DNA of 64,000 nt from an uncultured SAR116 cluster alpha proteobacterium (GCA_902596655.1 CACJUX010000001.1:1-64000); one strand, 5' to 3'. Positions 9,738-19,318 are shown, numbered from the stretch's first letter. A program made the numbers and translations. Notes: generated by a model from the sequence alone, not told the origin.

Positions 9738-9953
9738 ATGAACGCAAGCGATACTGCCAAAATTCAGCGATACCTCAGGCAGCGTTTTGGCAATCACAAG
9801 CTAAGCATTGCCCGCCGTGAGACTAAGGAAGACTCAGCTGAACTGTTGTTGGAAGATGAATTCATCGGCGTTGTATTCCAAGATGATGAGGATGGTGAGA
9901 CCTGCTTTCACGTGCAGATATCAATCCTCAAAGAGGATTTGGAAGACGTTTGA
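9738..9953 (+). CDS. DUF3126 family protein
   Basis: A 71-residue soluble protein matching the alphaproteobacterial DUF3126 family: IQRYLRQRFGN at the start, DSAELLLEDEFIGVVFQDDEDGE in the middle and FHVQISILKEDLE at the end. Role unknown. Start at the ATG preceded by TAAGGAAAAG, a good ribosome site. It converges on the exporter gene at 9980, with 26 bp between stops. Confidence 0.85.
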   Translation: MNASDTAKIQRYLRQRFGNHKLSIARRETKEDSAELLLEDEFIGVVFQDDEDGETCFHVQISILKEDLEDV

Positions 9954-9979
9954 CTCTGGTCACCCAGTGTCCTACCGCG

Positions 9980-10621
9980 CTAAATCAACCCGCCTGCTCG
10001 CAGCATTGATATTGCAAGTGCAAACATGATAAGGGCAATGCCGGCATCCAAAATACGCCAGGCATTTCGCCGGTCCATGTAACTGGCTAGGTATCTCGCG
10101 CCATAGGCCAGCGAGAAGAAGAATACAAAGCTGGAAAACGCCGCGCCGCAACCGTAATAGACCTTGTTCATCGCCTTAAACTGTAGCGAGACAGCGCCAA
10201 TCAGCACAACAGTATCCAGATAGACATGCGGATTGCCAAAGGTCAACATGGCCGTGATTGCCAGCGTTGGAACAAGTCCTGTCTGCGCACCATTGTGATG
10301 CGCAATATGGCTATCGTCGCTAATCGCATCGCGTAATCGCAAAGCCCCATAGGCACCGAGCCACAGGCTTGCAAAGCCAAACATCAGAGCTGAATGTTGG
10401 GCGGCAAATTCTGCAACAAAAAACGAAATACCGCTAACACCGACAGCAATCAACAGCGAATCAGTTCCAGCGCAGAACAGCGCAACGGCAAAGATATGAC
10501 GGCGCATCAGCCCCTGGCGCAGTACAAAGGCATTCTGTGCGCCAATCGCCATGATTAACGAAAAGCCAATGGCAAAGCCAGTTCCAAAAGCGGACATGGC
10601 AGACGTCATCAAGCCAGACAT
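9980..10621 (-). CDS. LysE/ArgO family amino-acid exporter
   Basis: A 213-residue inner-membrane protein with about six hydrophobic helices and the LysE/ArgO signature near the N-terminus: GFSLIMAIGAQNAFVLRQGL, the family's conserved G-A-Q-N-x-x-V. Members export basic amino acids such as lysine or arginine and their analogues. Length is normal (about 200-210). It abuts the upstream small membrane gene (10622), so the two are probably co-transcribed. No LysR-type regulator is adjacent, so the substrate cannot be narrowed from context. Confidence 0.88.
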   Translation of the reverse strand: MSGLMTSAMSAFGTGFAIGFSLIMAIGAQNAFVLRQGLMRRHIFAVALFCAGTDSLLIAVGVSGISFFVAEFAAQHSALMFGFASLWLGAYGALRLRDAISDDSHIAHHNGAQTGLVPTLAITAMLTFGNPHVYLDTVVLIGAVSLQFKAMNKVYYGCGAAFSSFVFFFSLAYGARYLASYMDRRNAWRILDAGIALIMFALAISMLRAGGLI

Positions 10622-10906
10622 CTAGAACCAGCGCAGCATGCCAATAATGCCGGCAAGTGCATAGAAAAACTGCAGGAATAAAATGCCTCGATGCTGGCCA
10701 AGGTAGGCCCAGAACCCGATGGCCATAGCGGAGATCAAAAGCAACGAGAAGCCAACAAACTCTGCACCGATATTGAAGGCGACAAGAAGCGAATAGATAA
10801 TTGCGGTGACCACCCCGAACCATTCCAAATGTTTAGATTTCAACAACAAAAGCCAAATACCCGTTCTGTCCATTACAATGATGTCCATCGACACTAAATG
10901 TGGCAT
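10622..10906 (-). CDS. Small membrane protein, PnuC-like
   Basis: A 94-residue protein with three to four hydrophobic helices and the pattern HLEWFGVVTAIIYSLLVAFN ... ISAMAIGFWAYLGQHRGILF ... FYALAGIIGMLRWF, resembling short PnuC-like (nicotinamide mononucleotide transporter-related) membrane proteins. It is far shorter than a full PnuC transporter (about 230 residues), so transport by itself is doubtful. Met7 (10888) is an alternative start. It abuts the LysE-type exporter and is the last ordinary-composition gene before the AT-rich glycan region. Confidence 0.6.
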   Translation of the reverse strand: MPHLVSMDIIVMDRTGIWLLLLKSKHLEWFGVVTAIIYSLLVAFNIGAEFVGFSLLLISAMAIGFWAYLGQHRGILFLQFFYALAGIIGMLRWF

Positions 10907-11360
10907 GGAATTTCGACGAATTAGCCACCCTTCAAAAATAACTTAATATCGCATTATATCTGGCCAGAATCTAACACTTCGGTATACGAGAGCTGCGTTA
11001 TCGTAGTTTTAAAATTATGTAAATGATTATTGCCTAATAAATGATTTTCCATCTGTCGATTAATTTATCAACTAAGAGCTTTTAGATCTATTCGCGTTGA
11101 AAATATCAGCTAGTCACAACATTAAAGTCAAATTTAAGCAGCACGCCTGTTGCAAGATGAAGTTTATAAGTTTTTATATAAAAATTATGGTCAACTGTGC
11201 CCTGTGAGAGAGTCAAAAATTGGAGCAATCAATCAGACACCGGGTATTAAGAGGAACTAAAGGTAAAAGGTTTTCTCAACCCAGTTCCAGTAAAGAAATG
11301 GTGGCGCGAAAGACAAAACTTTTATATCAACTTTTATAAATTGTCCTGAGGATTTTTGAA
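10907..11360. other. AT-rich gap at the left border of the glycan region
   Basis: No credible gene on either strand. Composition changes here from balanced to clearly AT-rich and stays so to the end of the window. It must contain the divergent promoters for the PnuC-like/LysE pair and for wecB. I see no tRNA, integrase or insertion-sequence end, and no JUMPStart/ops element (GGCGGTAG) of the kind found before many enterobacterial polysaccharide operons. Confidence 0.6.
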
Positions 11361-12491
11361 TTGGCAAAAAAAAAGAGAGTTTTAATCGCTTTCGGCACAA
11401 GGCCAGAGGCTATTAAGATGGCGCCAGTAGTAAAAGCACTGGAGAAAAAAAGGAATTTGACCATCGGTGTTTGTCTGACTGGCCAACATCGTGGACTAGT
11501 TGACGATTTAATTAGGTTTTTTCAAATTCACGTCGATTACGATTTGGATGTATTAGCAAGAGGTAAAGGTCTGGTGTTCCTAACAAGCGAAATTTTGGCT
11601 TGTTCTAGTAATGTTCTCCAAGACTTCAAGCCAAACATCGTTCTTGTTCACGGCGACACAACCAGTAGTTTTGCGATGGCACTTGCAGCATTTTATCAAA
11701 AAATTCCTGTCGGCCACGTGGAGGCTGGGTTACGCACCGGACGTACATACTCTCCATGGCCAGAGGAAATGAATAGGAAATTGGTAGCAAATTTATGCAA
11801 ATTTCATTTTGCACCAACCAAGGCCGCTATGAAAAATTTGACTCTTGAGGGGATTCAAAAAAGCAAAATACTTGTCACGGGCAATACTGTTATCGACGCG
11901 TTGCTTATGACAACACGCATTGTCAGTAATTTAGATAAAAACCACGTCATCCAAAGACTGAATTTGGGAGATATTTGGGATGCAAAGAAAATAATTATGG
12001 TCACCAGCCACCGCAGAGAAAATCTTGGTCAGAACTTTGACCAGATTTGTTTGGCTTTGAAAAAAATCGCGAGATCTTATGACGAATACCAAATTGTATT
12101 TCCACTACATCCTAACCCCGACATCCAAAAGACCGCCAATGAGATACTTTCGCGAGAGCAAAATATTACTTTGCTATCACCTCTAGTCTACTCTGACTTT
12201 GTGTTTCTAATGAAAGAGTCATTTGTAATACTGACCGACTCAGGCGGTGTCCAAGAAGAAGCTCCCTCATTAGGTAAGCCTGTTCTTGTTCTTAGAGATG
12301 CTACAGAACGACCTGAAGGTGTTAATGCAGGAACGTTAAAAATAGTTGGAACAAAAAAAGAAACGATTTTTGATGAGTTTAAGTTTCTGCACGATAACCC
12401 CTCAGTATACCAAGATATGGCAAATAAACGAAATCCTTATGGCGATGGCAATGCCTCAAAACGTATTGCGAATTTCATAGCTGAACTTTAG
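11361..12491 (+). CDS. wecB: UDP-N-acetylglucosamine 2-epimerase (non-hydrolysing)
   Basis: Converts UDP-GlcNAc to UDP-ManNAc in the cytoplasm. The 376 residues carry the family motifs FGTRPEAIKMAPVV, LTGQHRGLV, VHGDTTSSFAMALAA, VGHVEAGLRT, PEEMNRKL, TSHRRENLG, PLHPNP and LTDSGGVQEEAPSLGKPVLV. The start is a TTG (11361) after a GAGGA ribosome site. It is 29 bp from the following dehydrogenase, and the pair makes UDP-ManNAc uronic acid. It is the first gene of the AT-rich glycan region. Confidence 0.92.
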   Translation: MAKKKRVLIAFGTRPEAIKMAPVVKALEKKRNLTIGVCLTGQHRGLVDDLIRFFQIHVDYDLDVLARGKGLVFLTSEILACSSNVLQDFKPNIVLVHGDTTSSFAMALAAFYQKIPVGHVEAGLRTGRTYSPWPEEMNRKLVANLCKFHFAPTKAAMKNLTLEGIQKSKILVTGNTVIDALLMTTRIVSNLDKNHVIQRLNLGDIWDAKKIIMVTSHRRENLGQNFDQICLALKKIARSYDEYQIVFPLHPNPDIQKTANEILSREQNITLLSPLVYSDFVFLMKESFVILTDSGGVQEEAPSLGKPVLVLRDATERPEGVNAGTLKIVGTKKETIFDEFKFLHDNPSVYQDMANKRNPYGDGNASKRIANFIAEL

Positions 12492-12520
12492 CAGGGCAAA
12501 TTTCTAGGAAAAGAGAAACA

Positions 12521-13783
12521 ATGGATAATTTAAGTATTAATGTAATCGGTCTTGGTTACATTGGGCTGCCAACTGCTGCTATGTTTGCCGATCAGGGTGT
12601 TGATGTCCATGGAGTCGATATTAACAAAAATTTGATTAATCAAGTCAATATGGCGGCAATTGATTTGTCAGAGCCTGGCTTAGCAGATCTGGTCAATAAG
12701 TCGGTTAATAATGGGTTTTTAGTAGCTGGTGTGGAGCCCACAAAGGCTGACGTTTTTATTGTTGCGGTTCCGACACCTTTGCTTCATGGAGAAAAAATCC
12801 CTGACATAAGCTATGTAAAAGATGCGATTGCAAAAATAGCTCCATTTCTTGAAATAAATAATTTGATTATTGTTGAGTCCACCTGCCCTGTTGGAACCAC
12901 AGAGGAAATCGCTCGCTATCTCTCGGCGCTTCGCCCCGATTTAACTTTCCCACAAAGCCGGAACGACGAAGCAGAGATCATGATTGCTTACTGCCCTGAG
13001 CGCGTTATTCCCGGAGATGTCATTGCTGAGTTCAAATGGAATAGTCGGATTATTGGTGGCATTACAGATAGATGTAGTGTTCGTGCCAAAGAAATTTATG
13101 AAATGGTTGTATCCTCTGATTGTAACATCTCTGACAGCAAAACAGCAGAAATGACGAAGCTTGTTGAAAATAGCTTTAGGGACGTGAATTTGGCGTTTGC
13201 GAACGAGATATCAATAATTTGTGATAATTTGGATGTAGACGTTGACGAGGTAATTCAATTAGCCAACAAGCATCCGAGAGTGAATGTTCTCCGTCCCGGA
13301 GCCGGTGTCGGCGGACACTGTATCGCTGTAGACCCGTGGTTTATTGTAGACAAAGACAAGAAAAATTCGAAATTAATTAGGTGCGCACGTGAAGTGAATT
13401 CGTTTAAACCGAAGTGGGTTTCGCAAAAAATACTCAAGGCTCTTAATGAACTGAAGAATATTGATCCAACTGATAAAAATGTTGCTATTTTTGGTCTAGC
13501 TTTCAAACCAAACACCTCCGACTTTAGGGGAAGCCCCGCTATTCAGATTTTGTATGATCTGGTTGATTCATCTGATTACTATTTCAATATCGTTGAGCCG
13601 AACTTCAATACGCTACCTCTCTCTCAAAAACGAGGTCAATTAACTACAATGGAAAAAGCAATCCACCATTGTAACGTAATCATATTTTTGGTTGCTCATA
13701 ACGAATTTAAGTCGCTGAAATTTACTTCGATAAAAGATAAAATTGTATTGGATTTTTGTGGATCGTTGTCCGACCGAGCATGA
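12521..13783 (+). CDS. wecC: UDP-N-acetyl-D-mannosamine dehydrogenase (WecC-like)
   Basis: NAD-dependent four-electron dehydrogenase oxidising UDP-ManNAc to UDP-ManNAcA. Visible: N-terminal NAD site IGLGYIGLPTAAMFA, VAVPTPL, ESTCPVGTTEE, YCPERVIPGD, KLVENSFRDVNLAFANEI with the catalytic Lys, and RPGAGVGGHCIAVDP with the catalytic Cys. Length 420 is normal. Context with wecB favours ManNAc over GlcNAc as substrate, but a WbpA-like role (UDP-GlcNAc 6-dehydrogenase) feeding the diacetamido-sugar set at 57.5-61.4 kb cannot be excluded. A 16-bp perfect palindrome covers its stop codon. Confidence 0.88.
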   Translation: MDNLSINVIGLGYIGLPTAAMFADQGVDVHGVDINKNLINQVNMAAIDLSEPGLADLVNKSVNNGFLVAGVEPTKADVFIVAVPTPLLHGEKIPDISYVKDAIAKIAPFLEINNLIIVESTCPVGTTEEIARYLSALRPDLTFPQSRNDEAEIMIAYCPERVIPGDVIAEFKWNSRIIGGITDRCSVRAKEIYEMVVSSDCNISDSKTAEMTKLVENSFRDVNLAFANEISIICDNLDVDVDEVIQLANKHPRVNVLRPGAGVGGHCIAVDPWFIVDKDKKNSKLIRCAREVNSFKPKWVSQKILKALNELKNIDPTDKNVAIFGLAFKPNTSDFRGSPAIQILYDLVDSSDYYFNIVEPNFNTLPLSQKRGQLTTMEKAIHHCNVIIFLVAHNEFKSLKFTSIKDKIVLDFCGSLSDRA

Positions 13784-13792
13784 ATTCATGCT
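13777..13792. repeat. 16-bp perfect palindrome over the wecC stop codon
   Basis: AGCATGAATTCATGCT is fully self-complementary and includes the wecC TGA. It could form a short hairpin after wecC, which converges with the capD-like gene. The stem is short and no T-run follows, so it is a weak candidate terminator at best. Confidence 0.4.
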
Positions 13793-13890
13793 TAAAATCC
13801 GGACAATGATTTGGCGCGGCATATAACTAAAACGCCTTAAACTTATCAACCAAAACACACATTGGCGCCTCAGTTACAGACCATCCTAAA

Positions 13891-15945
13891 TCAATTACTT
13901 GTGGAGAACTCAGGCACGATATCTCTAAGAGCAGCTTTTATCAAATCCGGGTCTCCCTCATCAACACAATTCTCTAACCTAACCAGCATTGGCCCGAGCG
14001 TATCCCAATCCTTGTACACCTCTTTTGCCCTAATAATTCGGTCATGCTCAGTTGGTATGGTGTGCTTGCCAATTAATAGTTCCTCAAATAGCTTCTCACC
14101 AGGCCGCAAGCCGACAATCTTAATCTCGATGTCACCCTCTGGATTTCCTGAATTCAACAAAGTATTACCAGAGAGCCTTACCATTCTTTTAGCAAGGTCA
14201 GCAATTCTTATGGGCTCTCCCATATCTAGGACAAAAACGTCCGCTTCCTTTTTCTGCAGTGGCGTTCTCTGTTTTTCATAATTTTGCATGGCTGCAGCTT
14301 GAGTTACCAGCGAGACAGCTTCATCTATCAACATAAAATAACGAGACACATTTTCGTGTGTGAGAGTGATTGGTCCACCATTTGCAATTTGTCTTGCAAA
14401 CAAAGGAACCACTGAACCGGAAGATCCTAACACGTTACCAAACCTTACTATCGAAAAATTTGTTCGGTTTTTAGATGCAGGCTCTTCAAGTTCTTCTGTG
14501 TTGAAGTTAACGTTATTTTTGGGAGATAAAGCTTGCAGTATTAGCTCAGAGAGTCGTTTTGTTGCTCCCATCACATTAGTGGGCCTGACTGCTTTATCAG
14601 AACTAATTAACACAAAATTTTGCACTTGATATTTCATACATGCTTTTGCAACGACTAAGGTGCCAAAAACATTATTTCTTACACCTTCCGCAATGTTTGC
14701 CTCCACCATCGGTACGTGCTTATGGGCAGCAGAGTGGAAAAAAGCAAATGGTTTCCAATCCTCAACTAAGCGTTCCACGAGTTTGTCTTGACAAACTGAG
14801 CCAAGCACTGGAATGACTCCAATTTTATGTTTCTGGTTATTTTCAGGTTGGTTTTGCAACTCTTCTGCAATAGAAAATTTAGATAGAAGTTTCTGGTGAG
14901 TGCGGTATAGCGCGTATTCATTTTGCTCGAGTAGAATTAGCGCCTTAGGTGTAAACGCCATTAAATGTTCACAAAGTTTTCTCCCAATACTTCCACCCGC
15001 TCCAGATACGATAATCACTCGATCTTTGGCAAACTCCCTAATCAAATCATCATTGGTTTCAACTGGTTCACGACCGAGTAAATCAAAAAGATCAATGTCG
15101 TCTGCAAGACCGTTTTGAGCATTCGGTTCATAAAGTGAACTGATTGGAGGAAGTGTCCTAATTTTTATATTTGTTGATCGTAAGTTTTCTAAAACACGTC
15201 TACGCTCGTCAGTCGTAGCAGAGGGAATTGCAAGAAGTATTTCACTTATAGCATATCTTTTGATGATCGACTCTAAAAACTCAGGATTGAATACTCTTAG
15301 TCCGTCTATTTCTCTTGAATGCTTTGTTTTGTCGTCGTCCAAAAAACCTACCAAAAAAAGATTTGGATTTCCCTCAATGTGTCTAGCAAAATCTTGGCCA
15401 CAAGACCCTGCTCCATAAATCAACACCCCAGTTGGGTCTGGCGAACGCCGTTGTTTGAGATAAGCTCTAAAAAAAAGATATCTCATTGTAATTCTTGAGC
15501 CACCAACCGAAAGTAGCAAAAAAACCCAGGTTAAAATGATGACACTTAATGAGTAGGTTGCGTCTGCGAGGAGCAGGAGGCAAAAAGTGACAAAGCAAAG
15601 AAAAAAAGTGCCAAATAAAATCACAAGAATGGCTTTGTAGCCAATGAACCGCATAACAGCTCGGTACAGTCCAATTCTAATAAAAATAATTGTTGATAAT
15701 ACGATGGAGAAACCGATAATCCAAAGTATGTCAGGTATTTGTGATACTCTTGGTTCTGATAAACCCAGCTTTTGTGAAATGGAATTAGTACTGAATTCAG
15801 CTATAACTGATATGTCAATAGTTTCTAGTCGCACTGCGTAAGCTAGAAATATTGACAAGGGTACTAGCAAAAGGTCGAGTGATAGGATTAGTGCTTGCTT
15901 TGCATATTTTGGTAGCAAAGCCAACTTGTATAATCTGGACGTCAT
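13891..15945 (-). CDS. Membrane-bound nucleoside-diphosphate-sugar 4,6-dehydratase (CapD/WbpM/FlaA1 type)
   Basis: About 684 residues. An N-terminal membrane part with four to five helices is followed by a CoA-binding-like Rossmann domain (YGAGSCGQDFARHIEGNP) and a C-terminal extended SDR domain with VSGAGGSIGRKLCEHL, HSAAHKHVPMVE, ISSDKAVRPTNVMGATKRLSE and FGNVLGSSGSVVPLF. Members such as WbpM and PglF make UDP-4-keto-6-deoxy-GlcNAc, the precursor of bacillosamine-, QuiNAc- or FucNAc-type sugars. The M-x3-K form of the catalytic site is normal for large CapD proteins. I start at the ATG 15945, which overlaps the upstream stop as ATGA; a TTG at 15960 is alternative. It forms an operon with the initiating transferase and aminotransferase. 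Confidence 0.9.
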   Translation of the reverse strand: MTSRLYKLALLPKYAKQALILSLDLLLVPLSIFLAYAVRLETIDISVIAEFSTNSISQKLGLSEPRVSQIPDILWIIGFSIVLSTIIFIRIGLYRAVMRFIGYKAILVILFGTFFLCFVTFCLLLLADATYSLSVIILTWVFLLLSVGGSRITMRYLFFRAYLKQRRSPDPTGVLIYGAGSCGQDFARHIEGNPNLFLVGFLDDDKTKHSREIDGLRVFNPEFLESIIKRYAISEILLAIPSATTDERRRVLENLRSTNIKIRTLPPISSLYEPNAQNGLADDIDLFDLLGREPVETNDDLIREFAKDRVIIVSGAGGSIGRKLCEHLMAFTPKALILLEQNEYALYRTHQKLLSKFSIAEELQNQPENNQKHKIGVIPVLGSVCQDKLVERLVEDWKPFAFFHSAAHKHVPMVEANIAEGVRNNVFGTLVVAKACMKYQVQNFVLISSDKAVRPTNVMGATKRLSELILQALSPKNNVNFNTEELEEPASKNRTNFSIVRFGNVLGSSGSVVPLFARQIANGGPITLTHENVSRYFMLIDEAVSLVTQAAAMQNYEKQRTPLQKKEADVFVLDMGEPIRIADLAKRMVRLSGNTLLNSGNPEGDIEIKIVGLRPGEKLFEELLIGKHTIPTEHDRIIRAKEVYKDWDTLGPMLVRLENCVDEGDPDLIKAALRDIVPEFSTSN

Positions 15946-16550
15946 CGATTTTGTTTCCAAATCAAATGCGCTAAAGTTTTAAAGATTATTTTTAGATCAA
16001 GGTAATTTGTCCGACTTTCTATGTACTCCACTGAATAAGCTAATTTCTTTGGAATTATATCATTGATATATAATTCCTCACGATTTTTAACTCCTTTGAG
16101 TAGACTTTCCTCATCAATAAATTTGAGGGTCCCAAGGTCTGTTATGCCAGGCCTGACTGAAAGCACAATCTTTTTCAGCGCCGCGGGGTATGTATCTACA
16201 AATTTCTGTACCTCAGGTCTTGGCCCAACGAGACTCATATCTCCGAGTAGGACATTTAAGAGTTGAGGTAATTCATCAAGCTTATATTTACGCAAGAATT
16301 TACCGACCTTCGTTATTCTCTCATCGTCACTAGATGTGACTAGTGGCGCTTTTTTACTTTGCTGATCATGCATTGTTCGGAATTTCATCAAAGGAAAATG
16401 AATGCCATTTTTCCCGACACGCCTCTGGATAAATAGGACAGAACCGGGGGACTCGAATTTTACAAAAACAGCAATTACCAAAAAAAATGGTATGAGCAAT
16501 ACCAGCGCTAGAAAAGAGGTGGCGATATCGAAAAGACGCTTTAGTCTCAC
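15942..16550 (-). CDS. Initiating sugar-phosphate transferase (PglC/WcaJ-type)
   Basis: A 202-residue polyprenol-phosphate phosphoglycosyltransferase, which starts glycan assembly by moving a sugar-1-phosphate to undecaprenyl phosphate at the inner membrane. It is the small, PglC-like form: one hydrophobic N-terminal segment (re-entrant helix) and the catalytic core with PGSVLFIQRRVGKNG, FPLMKFRTM, KYKLDELPQLLNVLLGDMSLVGPRPE and SVRPGITDLG. The GTG start overlaps the preceding aminotransferase stop by 4 bp. It is very probably the priming enzyme of the polysaccharide made here; the neighbouring dehydratase and aminotransferase suggest a diamino-6-deoxy or bacillosamine-type first sugar. Confidence 0.93.
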   Translation of the reverse strand: MRLKRLFDIATSFLALVLLIPFFLVIAVFVKFESPGSVLFIQRRVGKNGIHFPLMKFRTMHDQQSKKAPLVTSSDDERITKVGKFLRKYKLDELPQLLNVLLGDMSLVGPRPEVQKFVDTYPAALKKIVLSVRPGITDLGTLKFIDEESLLKGVKNREELYINDIIPKKLAYSVEYIESRTNYLDLKIIFKTLAHLIWKQNR

Positions 16551-17725
16551 TCGAGTACACTCTCAATGGAAGATGCTACGTACTCCATGTCATCGGTGCT
16601 CATTTTATTATAAATTGGTAATGAGATACAATTTTGGTAGATCTTCTCACTGTTGGGAAACATTTTTGGGGATAAGTTGAAAGCTTCACGCCAGTAGGTT
16701 TGGTGGTGGAGTGGGATATAGTGGACACTACACGAGACCCCCATCGCAAACATTTCTTCAATAAATTTATCTCTATCTATTGGGGCGTTCGGAGATAACT
16801 GGATTACAAATAGATGCCAGGAGTGCAAATCATTATTTTTAGGCCAGGGTGGGAGAATTATTGGAAACCTTGAGAACCTTTTGCGATAAAATGACGCAAT
16901 TTTCTCGCGCTTCTGAGCAAAGAAATCAACTTTTTTGAGTTGATGTATACCTATGGATGCAGCCAAATCAGTCATATTGTATTTGAAGCCTGGCGCCATA
17001 ATTTGGTAATACCACGCAGGCGTTTCAGATTTATAACGATTAAACGGCTGCCGGTCGATACCATGGATTTGCATCATTCGGGCCCGATTAGCAATTTTCT
17101 GGTTTTTTGTGACTAACATTCCTCCTTCGCCGGTAGTGATTGTCTTATTTGCATAAAAACTAAACACAGCCACATCGCTGTCTAACGTGCCAATTTTTTT
17201 TCCTTGATGGGTGGTAGGTAAGGCATGTGCGGCGTCCTCAATAACAAAGAAATTATGAGTTTTTGCCATTGATAAAATGTTTTCCATGTCTGCCGATAAA
17301 CCAGCAAAATGCACTGGAATAACGGCTTTTGTTTTCTTTGTTATTGCTGCCTCAATTTTTGCAGGGTCAATACAAAACGTCTTATCGTCAATATCTACAA
17401 AAACTGGTGTTGCACCAAGGTAACGAATAACCTCGGCGGTGGCGGTAAATGTATGGGTTGTTGTAATCACCTCATCACCAGGGCCCACACCAACGGCCTC
17501 AAGACCCAAATGAAGTCCAGCTGTAGCGGAATTCACTGCGACGGCATAAACACTACCACCTAAATAATTAACGAAGTCGATCTCGAAGTTACTCACTTTT
17601 TGCCCTGTGGTAAGCCACCCGGATTTTAATGTATCAATTACTTCGTCGACTTCCTCATCTCCAATATCTGGATCAGAGAAAGGGATTTTTTTAGTAAATG
17701 ATGGAAGCATTAATTTTTTCCACAT
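16547..17725 (-). CDS. DegT/DnrJ/EryC1 (sugar) aminotransferase
   Basis: A 392-residue PLP-dependent nucleotide-sugar aminotransferase. Motifs: FSDPDIGDEEVDEVIDTLKSGWLTTG at the N-terminus (shown in part in the family as x-SGW-x-TTG), AVAVNSATAGLHLGLEA, VIEDAAHALP and VFSFYANKTITTGEGGM, in which Lys is the PLP lysine. It most likely transaminates the 4-keto sugar produced by the CapD-type gene two places downstream. Translationally coupled to the sugar transferase (GTGA overlap). Met6 is an alternative start. Confidence 0.9.
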   Translation of the reverse strand: MWKKLMLPSFTKKIPFSDPDIGDEEVDEVIDTLKSGWLTTGQKVSNFEIDFVNYLGGSVYAVAVNSATAGLHLGLEAVGVGPGDEVITTTHTFTATAEVIRYLGATPVFVDIDDKTFCIDPAKIEAAITKKTKAVIPVHFAGLSADMENILSMAKTHNFFVIEDAAHALPTTHQGKKIGTLDSDVAVFSFYANKTITTGEGGMLVTKNQKIANRARMMQIHGIDRQPFNRYKSETPAWYYQIMAPGFKYNMTDLAASIGIHQLKKVDFFAQKREKIASFYRKRFSRFPIILPPWPKNNDLHSWHLFVIQLSPNAPIDRDKFIEEMFAMGVSCSVHYIPLHHQTYWREAFNLSPKMFPNSEKIYQNCISLPIYNKMSTDDMEYVASSIESVLE

Positions 17726-17905
17726 TAGAACCTGAACGATAACGATGGAATACTTTATATATTATGAAGCGACGCTAATAGGATTTACTACGGTCAACGA
17801 CGTTACAGACTTAATTCTAGAATCGCACGATAAAAGGAAGGCTAACAGAAACTAAAAATATAGAGCAAAATAACTTTTTGTTTAGTTTTTCGAAGTTGAG
17901 ATCAA

Positions 17906-19138
17906 ATGGTACAACCAGTGACAAAAAAAAACCTAAATATATTATTTTTAACTTATCACTTTCCAAAAGATAATGAACCGGGAGCTTTTCGACCATGGAT
18001 CACAGCAAAACTTTTAAAACAGTCGGGGTTTAATATCACTGTAATTACATCTGGTGTTCACTATATGACGGGAGAAAATATCCGGCCTAACAAAAGTTTG
18101 ATCACAGAAGAATTTGTTGATGGCATTCGAATTCTAAAGACATGGGCTCCTACTAATTACCGGCGAAATATTCTTTGGAGACTTACTAACTACCTTTGTT
18201 TTGCAATAATGGTGTGCATTGCGAGCTTGGTAAAAACAAAAAATGTTGATAAAATTTTAGCAGGTACTGATCCTTTTTTTGTTCTTCCAGTTGTTTTTAT
18301 TCTTTCAATTGTAAAAAAAGCCCAGTTTGTTTTGGATGAACGAGACCTATATCCAGAAACGGCAATTTACTTAGGAGTGATTAGCGATGGCAAAATAGCA
18401 GCTGCATTAAAAAAAATTGCGCGCCTCATCAGAAAAAAGGCCAGCGGTATAATCGCAGCAACACCGGGAATTTTTGATCACTTAATCAAAGAGGGTTTAC
18501 CAGAGGAAAAATTGTTTTTGATGTATAATGCTGATCCTTTCATTAACAGATTTGAATATGAAAGTAAGATAGAAATTAAAAAGCTAATAAATAAAAAATT
18601 TATAGTTGGTTATTTTGGCGGACTTGGTCGATTTCACGATATTTTCACACTTTTAAAAGCTGGGAAATTGATGGAGAACGATCATGATATTGGAATAATT
18701 ATTGTAGGTAATGGCGAGCAGAGAAAAGACTACCAAGCTATTTGTGAAGAACAGAAAATTAACAATGTGTTCTTCTTCAATAGCGTGGCAAGAAATGAGG
18801 CAAGAGCTTTAATCAAACAAATTGACATCGGCGTGCATCTGTTCAGAGGCGGAGAGTTTGCCCGAATAGCTCTAGGCAGCAAAATTTTTGACTATATTGG
18901 GATGGGGACACCAGTGCTTTTTTGCGGGGAAGGTAATACTCGTGATCTGTTAAACGAAAGTGGTGCTGGACTCTCTGTTTCACCTTCTGACCCAGAATCT
19001 CTAGCGGATCTTATACAGCAGATAAAGAAGGATCCGCAAGAACTTGACAATTTATCAAGATCAGCCATCGCCTGGTATGAAAAAAACATTACAGTTTTGC
19101 TACAAGCGGATATTCTCTGCCGGGCAATTGAGCGTTAG
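17906..19138 (+). CDS. Glycosyltransferase family 4 (GT-B)
   Basis: A 410-residue cytoplasmic or membrane-associated glycosyltransferase with the N-terminal pattern NILFLTYHFPKDNEPGAFRP of WbuB-like GT4 enzymes, a hydrophobic stretch around residues 100-135, VLDERDLYPETA, then the C-terminal donor domain with VGYFGGLGRFHDIFTLLKA and a degenerate ExxxxxxxE segment around GEFARIALGSKIFDYIGMGTPVLFC. Donor and acceptor cannot be read from sequence. It is divergent from the aminotransferase operon and stands alone on the plus strand. Confidence 0.85.
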   Translation: MVQPVTKKNLNILFLTYHFPKDNEPGAFRPWITAKLLKQSGFNITVITSGVHYMTGENIRPNKSLITEEFVDGIRILKTWAPTNYRRNILWRLTNYLCFAIMVCIASLVKTKNVDKILAGTDPFFVLPVVFILSIVKKAQFVLDERDLYPETAIYLGVISDGKIAAALKKIARLIRKKASGIIAATPGIFDHLIKEGLPEEKLFLMYNADPFINRFEYESKIEIKKLINKKFIVGYFGGLGRFHDIFTLLKAGKLMENDHDIGIIIVGNGEQRKDYQAICEEQKINNVFFFNSVARNEARALIKQIDIGVHLFRGGEFARIALGSKIFDYIGMGTPVLFCGEGNTRDLLNESGAGLSVSPSDPESLADLIQQIKKDPQELDNLSRSAIAWYEKNITVLLQADILCRAIER

Positions 19139-19318
19139 GTAATTCAAAATTTGCAACTTCATATTTAATGGAATGCCAAAATGCAACTCAAAGCAAGAGT
19201 CCTGGACATCTCAAGTATAATCGCGCAACTAAACTAAAGATCAATTTCCTTAGGACAAGACAGTATCATAGTTTTATTCCCTGAAGCACTTGTCGCTATT
19301 TAGCTAACTGAAAAAAGC

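Noticed and set aside
11361-13783. wecB-wecC as part of an enterobacterial common antigen cluster
   Set aside because: None of wecA, wecD-G, wzxE or wzyE-type order follows; the neighbours are of a different glycan locus.
13777-13792. Palindrome after wecC as a rho-independent terminator
   Set aside because: No T-run follows and the stem leaves too few pairs once a loop is formed; kept only as a repeat.
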